Shown here: positions 53,808 through 62,872 of the stretch, one piece after another
Layout of the letters: each line of letters opens with the position of its first letter
Position numbering within the stretch: the first letter of the stretch is position 1
From: Rhodococcus sp. HNM0563
Lineage (GTDB): Bacteria > Actinomycetota > Actinomycetes > Mycobacteriales > Mycobacteriaceae
Direction of reading: 5' to 3'
Assembly (NCBI RefSeq): GCF_012726195.1
Contig: NZ_JAASAF010000005.1
Location: 1 to 64,000 of the forward strand
DNA length: 64,000 nt
Made by a program: the position numbers and the translations under genes
The notes under the pieces: generated by a model
What the model was told of the DNA's origin: nothing
The model's database searches: none
The model's input: only the letters and a program-made list of their open reading frames with translations

Positions 53808-53843
53808 TTAGGATTGCGGCAAGACCCCGACAGACGGAGAAGC

Positions 53844-54599
53844 ATGAGTAGTCCCGGATCAGAAGACGAGCTACCGCGCAGCGTGCGGCTGGCATGGGGT
53901 CTGAGCGACCCCGGCACCCGGGGGCCACGTCGGGGCCTGACGCTCGAGCAGGTGCTCGACGCTGCGATCGCCGTCGCGAACACCGAAGGACTCGAGGCGC
54001 TCTCGATGAGCCGCGTCGCGAAGGAACTCGGTTTCACCACGATGTCGCTCTACCGCTACGTCGACAGCAAGGATCAACTCGTCGAACTCGCGTGGGACCG
54101 CGCGATCGGGCCGCCGCCCGTGTTGCCATCCGGGGGCTCCTGGCGGGAGCGATTCGACGCCTGGGCAACAGCCGAATACCGGGGGCTGCGCGCCTACAGA
54201 TGGTTGACCGAGCGTCCGATCCGAACGGCCCCGTACTGGCCCAACAACATGCGCTGGCTCGATGCCGGTCTCGGTGCCCTGTCCGAGACCCCCCTCGATG
54301 AGGAAGCGAAAGTGCAGATCACCCTGACGGTCTCGCTGTATGTCATCAGCCGAGCGCGCTTCTCGTGGGAACTCGAATCCGCCGTCATGGACGACGGGCT
54401 GGACTACCCCGCGGTGATGCCTCGCATCCTCGACCCGGAGAAGTACCCGTGGGTGCTCGCTGCGGTTGCCGCGGGAGCATTCGATGCCGACGAGGGCGAC
54501 GCTCCTGAGGCATGGCACGAACAGGATTTCCGGTTCGGACTCGAGCGGCTGCTCGACGGAATCGACGTATTCATCGGACATTCGGAGGAGAAGCGATGA
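53844..54599 (+). CDS. TetR family regulator of the ABC exporter
   Basis: A 251-residue regulator with helix-turn-helix at about 35-80 (SMSRVAKELGFTTMSLYRYVDSKDQL) and a long C-terminal domain of the TetR_C type common among drug-exporter repressors. GGAGA stands before ATG 53844. It overlaps the M20 peptidase gene by ATGA. It faces the exporter genes across the operator at 53766-53807, the standard layout for a local repressor. Confidence 0.87.
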   Translation: MSSPGSEDELPRSVRLAWGLSDPGTRGPRRGLTLEQVLDAAIAVANTEGLEALSMSRVAKELGFTTMSLYRYVDSKDQLVELAWDRAIGPPPVLPSGGSWRERFDAWATAEYRGLRAYRWLTERPIRTAPYWPNNMRWLDAGLGALSETPLDEEAKVQITLTVSLYVISRARFSWELESAVMDDGLDYPAVMPRILDPEKYPWVLAAVAAGAFDADEGDAPEAWHEQDFRFGLERLLDGIDVFIGHSEEKR

Positions 54600-55951
54600 C
54601 AGATCCGACCCGACGCATGCGCGAGCGCGTCAGCGCAGCGATGCCTGCGGCCCGTGAAGAGCTCGCGACCATGGTCGCGTTCCGCTCGGTCGCAGACCCC
54701 CGACAGTTCCCCGTCGAAGAATGTGTCGGAGCTGCAGTCCGGGTTCGTGATGCATTCGCCGAAGCGGGGATCGACCACGTCGAACTCATCGAGACCTCCG
54801 ACGGATCGCTCGCGGTCGTCGGGCACACCCCCGCCCCCGCCGGAGCCCCCACCGTCCTGCTGTACAGCCACTACGACGTGCAGCCCCCGGGCAACGAAGA
54901 CCTCTGGGACAGCCCGCCGTTCACGCTCACGGAACGCGATGGCCGCTGGTACGGGCGCGGCGCCGCCGATTGCAAGGGCAATATCATGATGCACCTGCTC
55001 GCGCTGCGGGCGGTCCTCGAAGACGGGCGCATCCCCGTGGGTGTACGGATCGTGATCGAAGGATCCGAGGAAATGGGCGGCGAAGGGCTCGACCATCTGG
55101 TCGAGGAGCGCCCCGAGTTGTTTCAGGCCGACCTCATCATCATCGGCGACAGTGGCAATGCCGAAGTGGGAAAGCCGACATTGACCACCACCTTGCGCGG
55201 TATCGCGAACGTCGACGTCCACATCGAGACGTTGAAGGGCGAAGTGCATTCCGGCATGTACGGAGGAGGGGCACCCGACGCGCTCGCCGCATTGGTGCAC
55301 CTGCTCGCCACAATGCGCGACGCCGACGGAAACACGGTCATCGACGGTCTCGACGCCACCGCGACATGGGACGGAGTGCCGTATCCCGAGGACAGATTTC
55401 GCGCCGACGCCGGTGTGCTCGACGGAGTGACGCTGCCGATCTCAGGCTCGATCGCCGACGCCGTCTGGGCCCGGCCTGCACTGACCGTGCTCGGAATCGA
55501 TGCGCCGCCGGTCGTCGGTTCTGCCGCCGCGATCGTGCCCCGCGCATCGGCGCGCCTGAACCTGCGGGTACCGCCCGGGGTCGACGCGACGGCCGCGCAG
55601 GACGCGCTCGTCGCCCACCTCGAAGCGCATGTGCCATGGGGCGCCCGCTTGCGGATCGAGCGCGAAGCCGTCGGCGAACCCTTCCGCGCCGTGACCGACG
55701 GGCCCGGATACACCGCTCTACGGTCCGCGCTCGAGGCTGCGTACGGACGTGAGGTGGGCACCGCCGGTCAAGGCGGGTCGATCCCGTTGTGCACTGCACT
55801 CCAACGCGCGGTGCCGACAGCGGAGATCGCCCTGATCGGGGTCGAGGAGCCCCGCTGCGTCATCCACGCCCCGAACGAGAGTGTCGATCCATCCGAGATC
55901 GAGAACCTCGCTGTTGCGGAAGCGGTGCTGCTGAGTTCCCTGGCCGGATAG
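54596..55951 (+). CDS. M20 family dipeptidase
   Basis: A 451-residue zinc peptidase similar to Rv2522c. Metal and catalytic blocks: YSHYDVQPPG (His and Asp), YGRGAADCKGN (bridging Asp), EGSEEMGGEG (catalytic Glu and metal Glu). A dimerisation domain fills the middle (about 190-300). It starts on the ATGA overlap with the TetR gene and ends directly against the bcp stop with no base between. Likely a cytoplasmic dipeptidase. Confidence 0.9.
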   Translation: MTDPTRRMRERVSAAMPAAREELATMVAFRSVADPRQFPVEECVGAAVRVRDAFAEAGIDHVELIETSDGSLAVVGHTPAPAGAPTVLLYSHYDVQPPGNEDLWDSPPFTLTERDGRWYGRGAADCKGNIMMHLLALRAVLEDGRIPVGVRIVIEGSEEMGGEGLDHLVEERPELFQADLIIIGDSGNAEVGKPTLTTTLRGIANVDVHIETLKGEVHSGMYGGGAPDALAALVHLLATMRDADGNTVIDGLDATATWDGVPYPEDRFRADAGVLDGVTLPISGSIADAVWARPALTVLGIDAPPVVGSAAAIVPRASARLNLRVPPGVDATAAQDALVAHLEAHVPWGARLRIEREAVGEPFRAVTDGPGYTALRSALEAAYGREVGTAGQGGSIPLCTALQRAVPTAEIALIGVEEPRCVIHAPNESVDPSEIENLAVAEAVLLSSLAG

Positions 55952-56425
55952 TCAGACGGACAGATCGCGTCGCAGTTTCGCGACGTGTCCGGTCGCTCGC
56001 ACGTTGTACTGCGCAACCTCGATTTTGCCTTGCTCGTCGACGAGGAAAGTCGATCGGATCACGCCGGTCACCGTCTTCCCGTACATCTTCTTCTCGCCGA
56101 AGGCACCCCATGCGGTGAGCGTGGTCTTCTCGGGGTCGGAGAGCAGTGGGAAGTTCAGCTCCTGGTTGTCGCGGAACTTCGCGAGCTTCGCGGGCTTGTC
56201 CGGGGAGATCCCGAGCACGTCGAGTCCGGCGTCGTTCAATTCCGCGAGGTTGTCGCGGAAATCGCAGGCCTGCTTCGTGCAGCCGGGCGTACTCGCGGCG
56301 GGGTAGAAGTACACGATGACCTTGCGTCCCCGGTAGTCGGACAGCGACACTTCGTTGCCGTCGGCGTCGGCAAGCCTGAAGTCGGGAGCGGTGTCGCCGG
56401 GAGTGAGTCTGCTGTTTTCCGTCAT
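55952..56425 (-). CDS. bcp: Thioredoxin-dependent peroxiredoxin Bcp/PrxQ
   Basis: A 157-residue peroxiredoxin that reduces hydrogen peroxide and organic peroxides. Peroxidatic Cys49 and resolving Cys54 are in STPGCTKQACDFRD, the five-residue spacing of the PrxQ subgroup. ATG 56425 is chosen because TAATGT (56433-56438) lies 7 bases upstream (leaderless). Homologue of Rv2521, with the same neighbours. It converges with the M20 gene with no spacer. Confidence 0.93.
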   Translation of the reverse strand: MTENSRLTPGDTAPDFRLADADGNEVSLSDYRGRKVIVYFYPAASTPGCTKQACDFRDNLAELNDAGLDVLGISPDKPAKLAKFRDNQELNFPLLSDPEKTTLTAWGAFGEKKMYGKTVTGVIRSTFLVDEQGKIEVAQYNVRATGHVAKLRRDLSV

Positions 56426-56498
56426 GTCCGCGACATTAGTGGACCGATCGTCCATTACCGTGGTCGCAGCACACTGCAGCGACTTTCTGGAGGATCAC

Positions 56499-56723
56499 GT
56501 GGCTAGGGACACCGGCGACATCGAGCGGGACATCGAAAAGGCCCGCAACCAGCTCGCGAGCACGCTCGACGAACTGAGCCTCCGCGCCAACCCGAAGACC
56601 TTGGTGGCGAACACCAAGCAGAGCGTCGTCGCGAAGGTCAATCAGCCTCAGGTCAAGAAGTACGCCGCCATCGCGGTGGGTGCGGTGGTGGGACTGCTCG
56701 TTTTGCGCAAGATTCTGCGCTGA
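56499..56723 (+). CDS. DUF3618 small membrane protein
   Basis: A 74-residue protein of family DUF3618 (like Rv2520c). A helical charged part (ARDTGDIERDIEKARNQLAS) precedes a single C-terminal membrane helix (about 53-71, KYAAIAVGAVVGLLVLRKIL). GGAGG (56489-56493) stands 5 bases before GTG 56499. It is divergent from bcp and ends in a very strong hairpin. Function unknown; the family may anchor or shape membranes. Confidence 0.88.
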   Translation: MARDTGDIERDIEKARNQLASTLDELSLRANPKTLVANTKQSVVAKVNQPQVKKYAAIAVGAVVGLLVLRKILR

Positions 56724-56735
56724 CCCCATTCGCTG

Positions 56736-56775
56736 TGCACAGTGCCCGCGTCTTCTCGGACGCGGGCACTGTGCA
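56736..56775 (+). terminator. Strong terminator after the DUF3618 gene
   Basis: A perfect 17-bp stem (56736-56752 with 56759-56775) with a 6-base loop begins 12 bases after the stop codon. Confidence 0.85.
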
Positions 56776-56871
56776 TTCATGCACGACAACCCTTCATATG
56801 CCGCACCCATGGGTGTGACGTGCTTCACTGGATGGGTCGGGGTCCGTCCTGGTTCTAAGGAGGCGACCGTC

Positions 56872-57645
56872 ATGAGGGGTTGTCAGCGGAGCGCACGACT
56901 GCTTCTGGCCACGATTCTCGCCACCGCCGTGTGGTTCGGCTCCGGAGCCGCCGCCGCTGCGGGAACTGTCGCCGAGCCGCCGCCCGGAGGAGCCGGTCTC
57001 GGTGTCTCGTCTGTCGAGCCCGCTACCGGGAACGTGGTGGGTGTCGCGCATCCGGTGATCGTGCGTTTCACCGCACCTGTCGCGGATCGGGCAGCGGCCG
57101 AGAACGCAGTGCAGATAATCACCGCTGCGCCCGTCGACGGGCACATCTCCTGGGTCAGCGATCGGGAGTTGCAATGGGCACCGGACGGTTTCTGGCCCGG
57201 AGGTACCGACGTCACAGTCCTGGTAGGCGGGTCGCGGACCCACTTCCAGGTCGGTGACTCGTTCATCGCGGTCGCGAATCGGTCGACACACCAGTTCACG
57301 GTCAGTCTGAACGGCGAGGTCGTGAGGACGATGCCGACGTCGATGGGAAAACCGGGATACGAAACCCCTGTCGGTACCTTCCCGGTGCTCGAGAAGTTCC
57401 GACATCTGGTGATGGACTCGTCGACCTACGGCGTGCCCATCGACGCGCCCGAGGGGTACCGCATCGACACCGAATATGCGGTGCGGCTCACATGGGGCGG
57501 AATCTTCGTGCACGCCGCACCGTGGTCGGTGGATTCTCAGGGATACGCGAATGTCAGCCACGGCTGCATCAACCTCAGCACCGAGAACGCCGGCTGGTAC
57601 TACGAGAACGTGAAACTCGGGGATCCCGTGATCATCGAAGGGTGA
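56872..57645 (+). CDS. L,D-transpeptidase, LdtMt1-like
   Basis: A 257-residue exported enzyme that forms 3-3 crosslinks in peptidoglycan. It has a Sec-type signal peptide (about 1-31, ending AAAAA-G), one immunoglobulin-like domain (about 40-130), and a YkuD catalytic domain with His214, His230 and nucleophile Cys232 in SHGCINLS. The short form with one Ig domain resembles LdtMt1 (Rv0116c). AAGGAGG lies 8 bases before ATG 56872. It converges with tRNA-Lys at a shared terminator; a second transpeptidase gene follows beyond that tRNA. Confidence 0.92.
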   Translation: MRGCQRSARLLLATILATAVWFGSGAAAAAGTVAEPPPGGAGLGVSSVEPATGNVVGVAHPVIVRFTAPVADRAAAENAVQIITAAPVDGHISWVSDRELQWAPDGFWPGGTDVTVLVGGSRTHFQVGDSFIAVANRSTHQFTVSLNGEVVRTMPTSMGKPGYETPVGTFPVLEKFRHLVMDSSTYGVPIDAPEGYRIDTEYAVRLTWGGIFVHAAPWSVDSQGYANVSHGCINLSTENAGWYYENVKLGDPVIIEG

Positions 57646-57663
57646 TTCTTTCTACAGTGCTGA

Positions 57664-57703
57664 AAAAGCCCCACCCCGGTATTGTTCCGGAGGTGGGGCT
57701 TTT
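57664..57703. terminator. Bidirectional terminator of the transpeptidase and tRNA-Lys
   Basis: AAAAGCCCCACC (57664-57675) pairs with GGTGGGGCTTTT (57692-57703), a 12-bp stem with A run on one side and T run on the other, so it works on both strands. It sits between the plus-strand transpeptidase and the minus-strand tRNA-Lys. Confidence 0.9.
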
Positions 57704-57708
57704 CGCTG

Positions 57709-57781
<73 letters not shown>

Positions 57782-57824
57782 TTGGTGTTTCTGTCTCCGG
57801 GCCGTTGTCCCGGCGACGAAGAGA

Positions 57825-57867
57825 AGATTACACACCTCAGAAGATCGCGCCAAATCGCCTGGTCAGG
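57825..57867 (-). promoter_or_regulatory. tRNA-Lys promoter with upstream dyad element
   Basis: On the minus strand, -35 TTGGCG (57848-57853) and -10 TAATCT (57825-57830) are 17 bases apart, giving a start near 57818 and a 37-base leader. Directly upstream is CCTGACCAGGCGATT (57853-57867), which also stands at the tRNA-His promoter. Confidence 0.6.
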
Positions 57868-58038
57868 GGCCTTTCGCGGCGCTGGCGCTGTAACGGACGG
57901 CGCGGTGGGGGCGATTCGGTATTCGAACGTTATCGACGTCGGGGGGCGTCGTAGAGCCTGCTCGGAATGTGGGCTGGCAAGATTGTTTTCACATGGGTTA
58001 CCTGCAGTTTTGGTGTCTGTGGGGAGGCGGAGCGGAGA

Positions 58039-59256
58039 GTGGCAGTGCAACAAGAACAAGTGACGAGTCCGCGTCGGCGGCGGACCGGGGCGGTACTGGG
58101 GTTGATGGTCGTCGGGCTTATGGCCTTCGTCACTGCCTGCTCGCCTGGATCGGGTGGCGGGGCCGACGAAGTGCCGATCGACTCGAACCCACTCGCCGCA
58201 CTCATCAAACCGACCGTGTCGGCCAGCGTGGAAGACGGCGGCGTCGGTTTCTCTCCGATCGACCCGGTCACGGTGTCGGTGGTCAACGGCAAGCTCGAAT
58301 CGGTGACCCTCCTCACCCCGGAGGGAGAGCCGGTCTCCGGTGCGATCGAGGACGATGCGACCTGGGTGAACACCGAGCCGCTCGGGTACAACCGCCAGTA
58401 CGTTCTCGAAGCCGTCGCTTACGGGCTCGGAGGTGCGACCACCTCGAGCCTGTCGTTCACGACATCGTCTCCGTCGAATCTCACCCAGCCGTACGTGATG
58501 CCCGGTGAAGGTTCTGTCGTCGGTATCGGTCAGCCGGTTGCGGTGCAGTTCGACGAGAACATCCCGAATCGCCTCGCTGCCGAGGAAGCGATCACCGTCA
58601 CGACGAACCCGCCGGTGGAGGGTGCGTTCTACTGGGTCAACAACCGCGAAGTGCGGTGGCGGCCGGAGCACTACTGGACGCCGGGCACCACCGTTTCGGT
58701 CGATGTGAAGGCTTACGGCAAGGATCTGGGCGACGGCCTGTTCGGCCAGTCCGATGTCGCGACCTCGTTCACGATCGGCGACTCGGTGATCATCAGGGTC
58801 GACGACAACACCAAACAGGTGGTCGTCAACCGCAACGGTGCCGATGTGATCACGATGCCGACTTCGATGGGGAAGAACGACACACCCACCCCCAACGGCA
58901 TCTACACGATCGGCGACCGGTTCGATCACATGATCATGGACTCGTCGACGTACGGAGTGGCCGTTGACTCGTCTGAGGGGTACCGCACACCGGTCGACTG
59001 GGCCACCCGCATGTCCTACAGCGGTATCTTCTTCCACTCGGCTCCATGGTCACTCGGCGACCAGGGGTACCGCAACACCAGCCACGGGTGCCTGAACCTG
59101 AGTCCCGCGAACGCCAAGTGGATCTTCGACAACACCAAACGCGGCGATATCGTCATCGTGAGCAACACCGTTGGTGGGGTGCTGTCCGGCACCGATGGGC
59201 TCGGCGACTGGAACATTCCGTGGGCCACCTGGAAAGCCGGCAACGCGAATGCATAG
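58039..59256 (+). CDS. ldtB: L,D-transpeptidase LdtMt2-like lipoprotein
   Basis: A 405-residue orthologue of M. tuberculosis LdtMt2 (Rv2518c), the main 3-3 crosslinking enzyme and a carbapenem target. The hydrophobic signal ends in FVTAC, so it is membrane-anchored. Two Ig-like domains (about 55-255) precede the YkuD domain with His349 and nucleophile Cys351 in TSHGCLNLS. The end [17 protein letters not shown] matches the family. GTG 58039 has GGAG 6 bases upstream; GTG 58045 is as good. A lipase gene starts 3 bases after the stop. Confidence 0.95.
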   Translation: MAVQQEQVTSPRRRRTGAVLGLMVVGLMAFVTACSPGSGGGADEVPIDSNPLAALIKPTVSASVEDGGVGFSPIDPVTVSVVNGKLESVTLLTPEGEPVSGAIEDDATWVNTEPLGYNRQYVLEAVAYGLGGATTSSLSFTTSSPSNLTQPYVMPGEGSVVGIGQPVAVQFDENIPNRLAAEEAITVTTNPPVEGAFYWVNNREVRWRPEHYWTPGTTVSVDVKAYGKDLGDGLFGQSDVATSFTIGDSVIIRVDDNTKQVVVNRNGADVITMPTSMGKNDTPTPNGIYTIGDRFDHMIMDSSTYGVAVDSSEGYRTPVDWATRMSYSGIFFHSAPWSLGDQGYRNTSHGCLNLSPANAKWIFDNTKRGDIVIVSNTVGGVLSGTDGLGDWNIPWATWKAGNANA

Positions 59257-59259
59257 CCG

Positions 59260-60399
59260 GTGACCGGCATTCGAACGTGGCTCAGCGCTGTTGCGGCGCT
59301 GGGCCTCGTTGTTCCTCAGCTGATCGGGTCGCACATTGCGACCGCCGCACCCGCTGGGCCGGAACCCGGCGCACTCGTGTCGGTCGGATCGCTTCCGGCC
59401 GAACTTTCCCTTCCCGGCGTCGCCGTCGCCGAGAAGATCGAGTACCGCACCCAATGGCGTTCGGGTGAGCCCACCGTCGCCACGGGCGCGCTGTTCGTGC
59501 CGGAAGGCGACGCTCCCGACAGTGGCTGGCCTGTCGTCGCCTGGGCGCACGGGACCACCGGTGTCGGTGACGACTGTTCGCTGACGACCCGTACCCCCCG
59601 CTCCGATGTCGAGAAGATGTATCTCGGCCACTGGCTCGACCAGGGTTACGCGGTGGTGGCGGCCGACTATCCAGGGCTCGGTTCGGAGGGCCTCCACCGG
59701 TACCTCGATGGCAAGAGTGCCGCGAACAGTGTCGTCGACAGTGTTCGCGCCGCCCGCGCAGCCGATCCGTCCCTGTCCGACAGTTGGGTGGTGATCGGAC
59801 ATTCGCAGGGTGGTCACGCGGCCCTGCACACCGCCCACATCGCGACCTCCCGGGCGCCGGAACTCGACTTCCGGGGCACCGTGGCCACCGGGGCGCCTGC
59901 CAATCTCGAGTCGGCGTTCACCCTCGGAGTTCCCGGGTTCCCGGATCCTGGTCTGTGGGGGCTGGTGTCGTTCAGTGGGTACTTGTTCTCGGGAGTGCGC
60001 GACGCTTATCCCGATGTCGACATCGACAGCTACTTCACTCCGGCCGGTCAGGAAATCCTCGATCAGGCGGAGGTGCTCTGCTACGACGATCTGGACGCGG
60101 TCGCGCAATCGGTGAGCATCGGTGACCTGCCGGCGCGTCCGATGTTCGAAGGAGAGTTGCCCGCAGTCCTCGCCGACTATCTGGCGGTCCCCACCGACGG
60201 CTACGACCGCCCGATCTTCCTCGGCCACGGCATACACGATGTGATGGTGCCGATCCCGTTGTCGGCGAAACTGGCCTCGGACATGACGGCGTCGGGTACG
60301 GATGTGGATTATCGCGTCTATATGGCGGGGCACTTCACGGCCATCGAACGGTCGATGCCTGATACGACGCCGTTCGTCGCAGGACTCTTCGCGCAGTAG
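59260..60399 (+). CDS. Secreted lipase/esterase, alpha/beta hydrolase
   Basis: A 379-residue exported hydrolase of the secretory lipase (LIP) type. Signal peptide about 1-30 (AALGLVVPQLIGSHIATAAPA). The nucleophile is Ser182 in GHSQGGHAAL. The acid is likely in the GHGIHDVMVP stretch and the base in MAGHFTAIE. It starts 3 bases after ldtB and is probably co-transcribed, so lipid or ester turnover may be tied to wall remodelling. A strong bidirectional terminator follows. Confidence 0.87.
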   Translation: MTGIRTWLSAVAALGLVVPQLIGSHIATAAPAGPEPGALVSVGSLPAELSLPGVAVAEKIEYRTQWRSGEPTVATGALFVPEGDAPDSGWPVVAWAHGTTGVGDDCSLTTRTPRSDVEKMYLGHWLDQGYAVVAADYPGLGSEGLHRYLDGKSAANSVVDSVRAARAADPSLSDSWVVIGHSQGGHAALHTAHIATSRAPELDFRGTVATGAPANLESAFTLGVPGFPDPGLWGLVSFSGYLFSGVRDAYPDVDIDSYFTPAGQEILDQAEVLCYDDLDAVAQSVSIGDLPARPMFEGELPAVLADYLAVPTDGYDRPIFLGHGIHDVMVPIPLSAKLASDMTASGTDVDYRVYMAGHFTAIERSMPDTTPFVAGLFAQ

Positions 60400-60416
60400 A
60401 AAAGAGGGCCGAAGGA

Positions 60417-60449
60417 AAGAACCCCGACCGGAATCCGGTCGGGGTTCTT
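60417..60449. terminator. Bidirectional terminator of the lipase gene and tRNA-His
   Basis: A perfect 15-bp stem (60417-60431 with 60435-60449) with a 3-base AAT loop lies between the plus-strand lipase gene and the minus-strand tRNA-His. A T-rich tail is present on the plus-strand side. Confidence 0.9.
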
Positions 60450-60456
60450 CTTGAGG

Positions 60457-60530
60457 GGTGAGTGACGGGACTCGAACCCGCGACAGCCAGGATCACAACC
60501 TGGTGCTCTACCAACTGAACTACACTCACC
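60457..60530 (-). tRNA. his tRNA: tRNA-His (GUG)
   Basis: On the minus strand the sequence starts GGTGAGTGTAGTTCAGTTGG and has anticodon loop TTGTGAT, anticodon GUG. The extra 5' G (60530) faces the discriminator C, the hallmark of tRNA-His. The acceptor GTGAGTG/CACTCAC is perfect. CCA is not encoded. Confidence 0.96.
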
Positions 60531-60575
60531 ATCGCAATCGCGAACGGTCTTCGACCGCGTGCGCTTGCGGTACAG

Positions 60576-60619
60576 ATACTAGCGTGACTTTGCCGGAAAC
60601 ACCGAATCGCCTGGTCAGG
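60576..60619 (-). promoter_or_regulatory. tRNA-His promoter with upstream dyad element
   Basis: On the minus strand, -35 TCGGTG (60600-60605) and -10 TAGTAT (60576-60581) are 18 bases apart. CCTGACCAGGCGATT (60605-60619) stands directly upstream, covers the orn stop codon, and is identical to the element at the tRNA-Lys promoter. Confidence 0.55.
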
Positions 60620-61214
60620 CGGGTCCGAGATCCTTCACGACGGCGATGAGCTCTGCGGACGTCGGTCCGGGCTCAGGGACGAACGCGGTACGCCGGTAGT
60701 AGCGCAGTTCGCGGATCGATTCCTTGATGTCGGCCAGTGCGCGGTGCGAGAGCCCCTTCTCGGGCTGGCCGAAGTAGATCCGCGGGAACCAGCGTCGTGT
60801 CAGCTCCTTGATCGAGCTGACATCCACCATCCGGTAGTGGAGGAAGCCGTCCAACTCGGGCATGTCCCGTGCGATGAAGGTGCGATCGGTTCCGATCGAG
60901 TTACCTGCCAGCGGTGCGGTGCCCGGCTCCGCGACGTGCTCCCGGATGTAGTCGAGCACAAGTTTCTCTGCCTCGGCAAGACTGACCGTCGAGCGGCGCA
61001 CCTCCTCCGTGAGTCCGGACTTCGCGTGCATCTGCTGCACCACGTCCGGCATGGAGGCGAGCGCGTCGTCGTCGGCGTGGATGACGATGTCCACTCCGTC
61101 GCCCAGCACATTGAGGTCGCTATCGGTGACCAGCGCGGCAATCTCGATCAGCTTGTCGCTGCCGATCCGCAGCCCGGTCATCTCACAATCGATCCATACG
61201 AGTTTGTCCTGCAC
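60615..61214 (-). CDS. orn: Oligoribonuclease
   Basis: A 199-residue DEDDh exonuclease that degrades 2-5-base RNAs and linear dinucleotides such as pGpG and pApA. DEDD residues begin with Asp9 and Glu11 in WIDCEMTGL, then NSIGTDRTF, and the C-terminal [12 protein letters not shown] with the catalytic His and last Asp. GTG 61214 has TACTCT (61222-61227) 7 bases upstream, so the message is leaderless. Lies beside tRNA-His as Rv2511 does. Confidence 0.95.
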   Translation of the reverse strand: MQDKLVWIDCEMTGLRIGSDKLIEIAALVTDSDLNVLGDGVDIVIHADDDALASMPDVVQQMHAKSGLTEEVRRSTVSLAEAEKLVLDYIREHVAEPGTAPLAGNSIGTDRTFIARDMPELDGFLHYRMVDVSSIKELTRRWFPRIYFGQPEKGLSHRALADIKESIRELRYYRRTAFVPEPGPTSAELIAVVKDLGPA

Positions 61215-61300
61215 GACTCACAGAGTAGCGAGGCGGAGGAACGGCTAAGGTCGTCGGTGGGGTGCGCCGAGGTCTGTCACACATCGATAGGGGATATCGG

Positions 61301-62869
61301 ATGGCCGAAACTTCGCGTCCGAGCACAACGATCGCCGATGGTTATGCCGTCATCGGAGAAGCACTGGAACTGGGTGCTGTAGTGCACGACGGTGCGGTCG
61401 ATCCGGCAGCCCACGTGCGGATACCGTTGGCAACCTTGAATCGGCACGGTCTGGTTGCCGGCGCCACGGGCACCGGCAAGACGAAGACCCTGCAACTCAT
61501 TGCCGAACAGCTCTCGTCTGCGGGTGTGCCTGTCGTGATTGCCGACGTCAAGGGCGACCTGTCGGGGCTGTCTGCGGCAGGGGAGACGAGTGATGTGCTC
61601 GCCGGCCGTGCGGTGGACACGGGCGACGACGGGTGGAACCCGACCGGTTTTCCGGTGCGGTTCTTTTCACTGGGAACCGAGGGTGTGGGGATCCCGGTTC
61701 GCGCGACCGTCACCGCGTTCGGTCCGATCTTGCTGAGCAAGGTGCTCGACCTGAACGCGACCCAGGAATCCACGCTCGGACTGATCTTCTATTGGGCCGA
61801 CAAGAACGGTCTCGCTCTGCTCGACCTGAAGGATCTGCGCCAGACCATCGCACACCTGACGAGCGACGAGGGGAAGGCGGAACTTCAGGGGATCGGCGGG
61901 GTCTCCAAGGCGACTGCCGGCGTGATCCTGCGCGCGATCGTCAACCTGGAGGCTGCTGGCGGCGACACGTTCTTCGGGGAGCCCGAACTCGAAACCGAGG
62001 ACCTGCTCGATGTCGTCGGTGGGCAGGGGGTACTCAATCTGATCGAGCTCGGTGATCAGGCGATGCGTCCGCGCTTGTTCTCCACTTTCCTGATGTGGCT
62101 GCTGGCAGATCTGTTCCAAGCACTGCCGGAAGTCGGCGACCTCGACAAACCGAAACTGGTATTCGTATTGGACGAGGCCCACCTGCTGTTCGCGGATGCC
62201 TCCGACGCGTTCCTCCAGCAGGTCGAGCAAACGGTGAAGCTGATCAGGTCGAAGGGTGTCGGCGTGATCTTCTGCACCCAGCTGCCCACCGATATTCCGA
62301 ACGCGGTGCTCTCGCAACTCGGCGCGCGGGTGCAGCATGCGCTGCGCGCATTCACCCCCGATGACCAGAAAGCACTGGCGAAGACGGCCCGTACGTACCC
62401 GATGACGGAGTTCTACGACCTCGAGGAAGTGCTTACGACGTTGGGGACGGGTGAGGCTGTTGTCACGGTGCTGTCCGAGATGGGAGCCCCGACGCCCGTT
62501 GCGTGGACGCGTATCCGCCCGCCTCGATCGCTGATGGACACGGTCGGTGAGAACGCCATGCGGGCGGCGGCGCAGGCGAGCCCGATGTACGGGAAGTACG
62601 GCCGCACCATCGATCGCGAGTCGGCGTACGAGAAGCTCACCGCGACAGTGGCGGGCGCACCGAACAACGATCCGGATTTCGAGGCGCCACCTGTTCCGGA
62701 CTACGCCGCAGAGCAGGCACCCGCCGCACCGCCCGACGAGGGACCGTCCATCGTCGAGCAGGTGCTCGGTAGCAGTGCGGTGAAGGGGTTTCTGCGGTCG
62801 GCAGCGTCGGCGGCGGGCCGGGAGATCTCACGGAGCATCTTCGGGACCGGCAGGCGCCGCCGACGCTAG
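61301..62869 (+). CDS. HerA-like DUF853 ATPase
   Basis: A 522-residue ATPase of the HerA/FtsK superfamily, DUF853. Walker A GATGTGKT (54-61) and Walker B LVFVLDEAHLLF are clear, with a sensor-like IFCTQLPTDIPN and an arginine-finger-like GARVQHALRAF. The C-terminus is Pro-rich and ends in a basic tail. ATG 61301 has AGGGGA 8 bases upstream; a -10 box TAAGGT at 61246-61251 fits a 44-base leader. The family is thought to move on DNA, but its role in bacteria is not known. Divergent from orn, as Rv2510c from Rv2511. Confidence 0.87.
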   Translation: MAETSRPSTTIADGYAVIGEALELGAVVHDGAVDPAAHVRIPLATLNRHGLVAGATGTGKTKTLQLIAEQLSSAGVPVVIADVKGDLSGLSAAGETSDVLAGRAVDTGDDGWNPTGFPVRFFSLGTEGVGIPVRATVTAFGPILLSKVLDLNATQESTLGLIFYWADKNGLALLDLKDLRQTIAHLTSDEGKAELQGIGGVSKATAGVILRAIVNLEAAGGDTFFGEPELETEDLLDVVGGQGVLNLIELGDQAMRPRLFSTFLMWLLADLFQALPEVGDLDKPKLVFVLDEAHLLFADASDAFLQQVEQTVKLIRSKGVGVIFCTQLPTDIPNAVLSQLGARVQHALRAFTPDDQKALAKTARTYPMTEFYDLEEVLTTLGTGEAVVTVLSEMGAPTPVAWTRIRPPRSLMDTVGENAMRAAAQASPMYGKYGRTIDRESAYEKLTATVAGAPNNDPDFEAPPVPDYAAEQAPAAPPDEGPSIVEQVLGSSAVKGFLRSAASAAGREISRSIFGTGRRRRR

Positions 62870-62872
62870 ACG

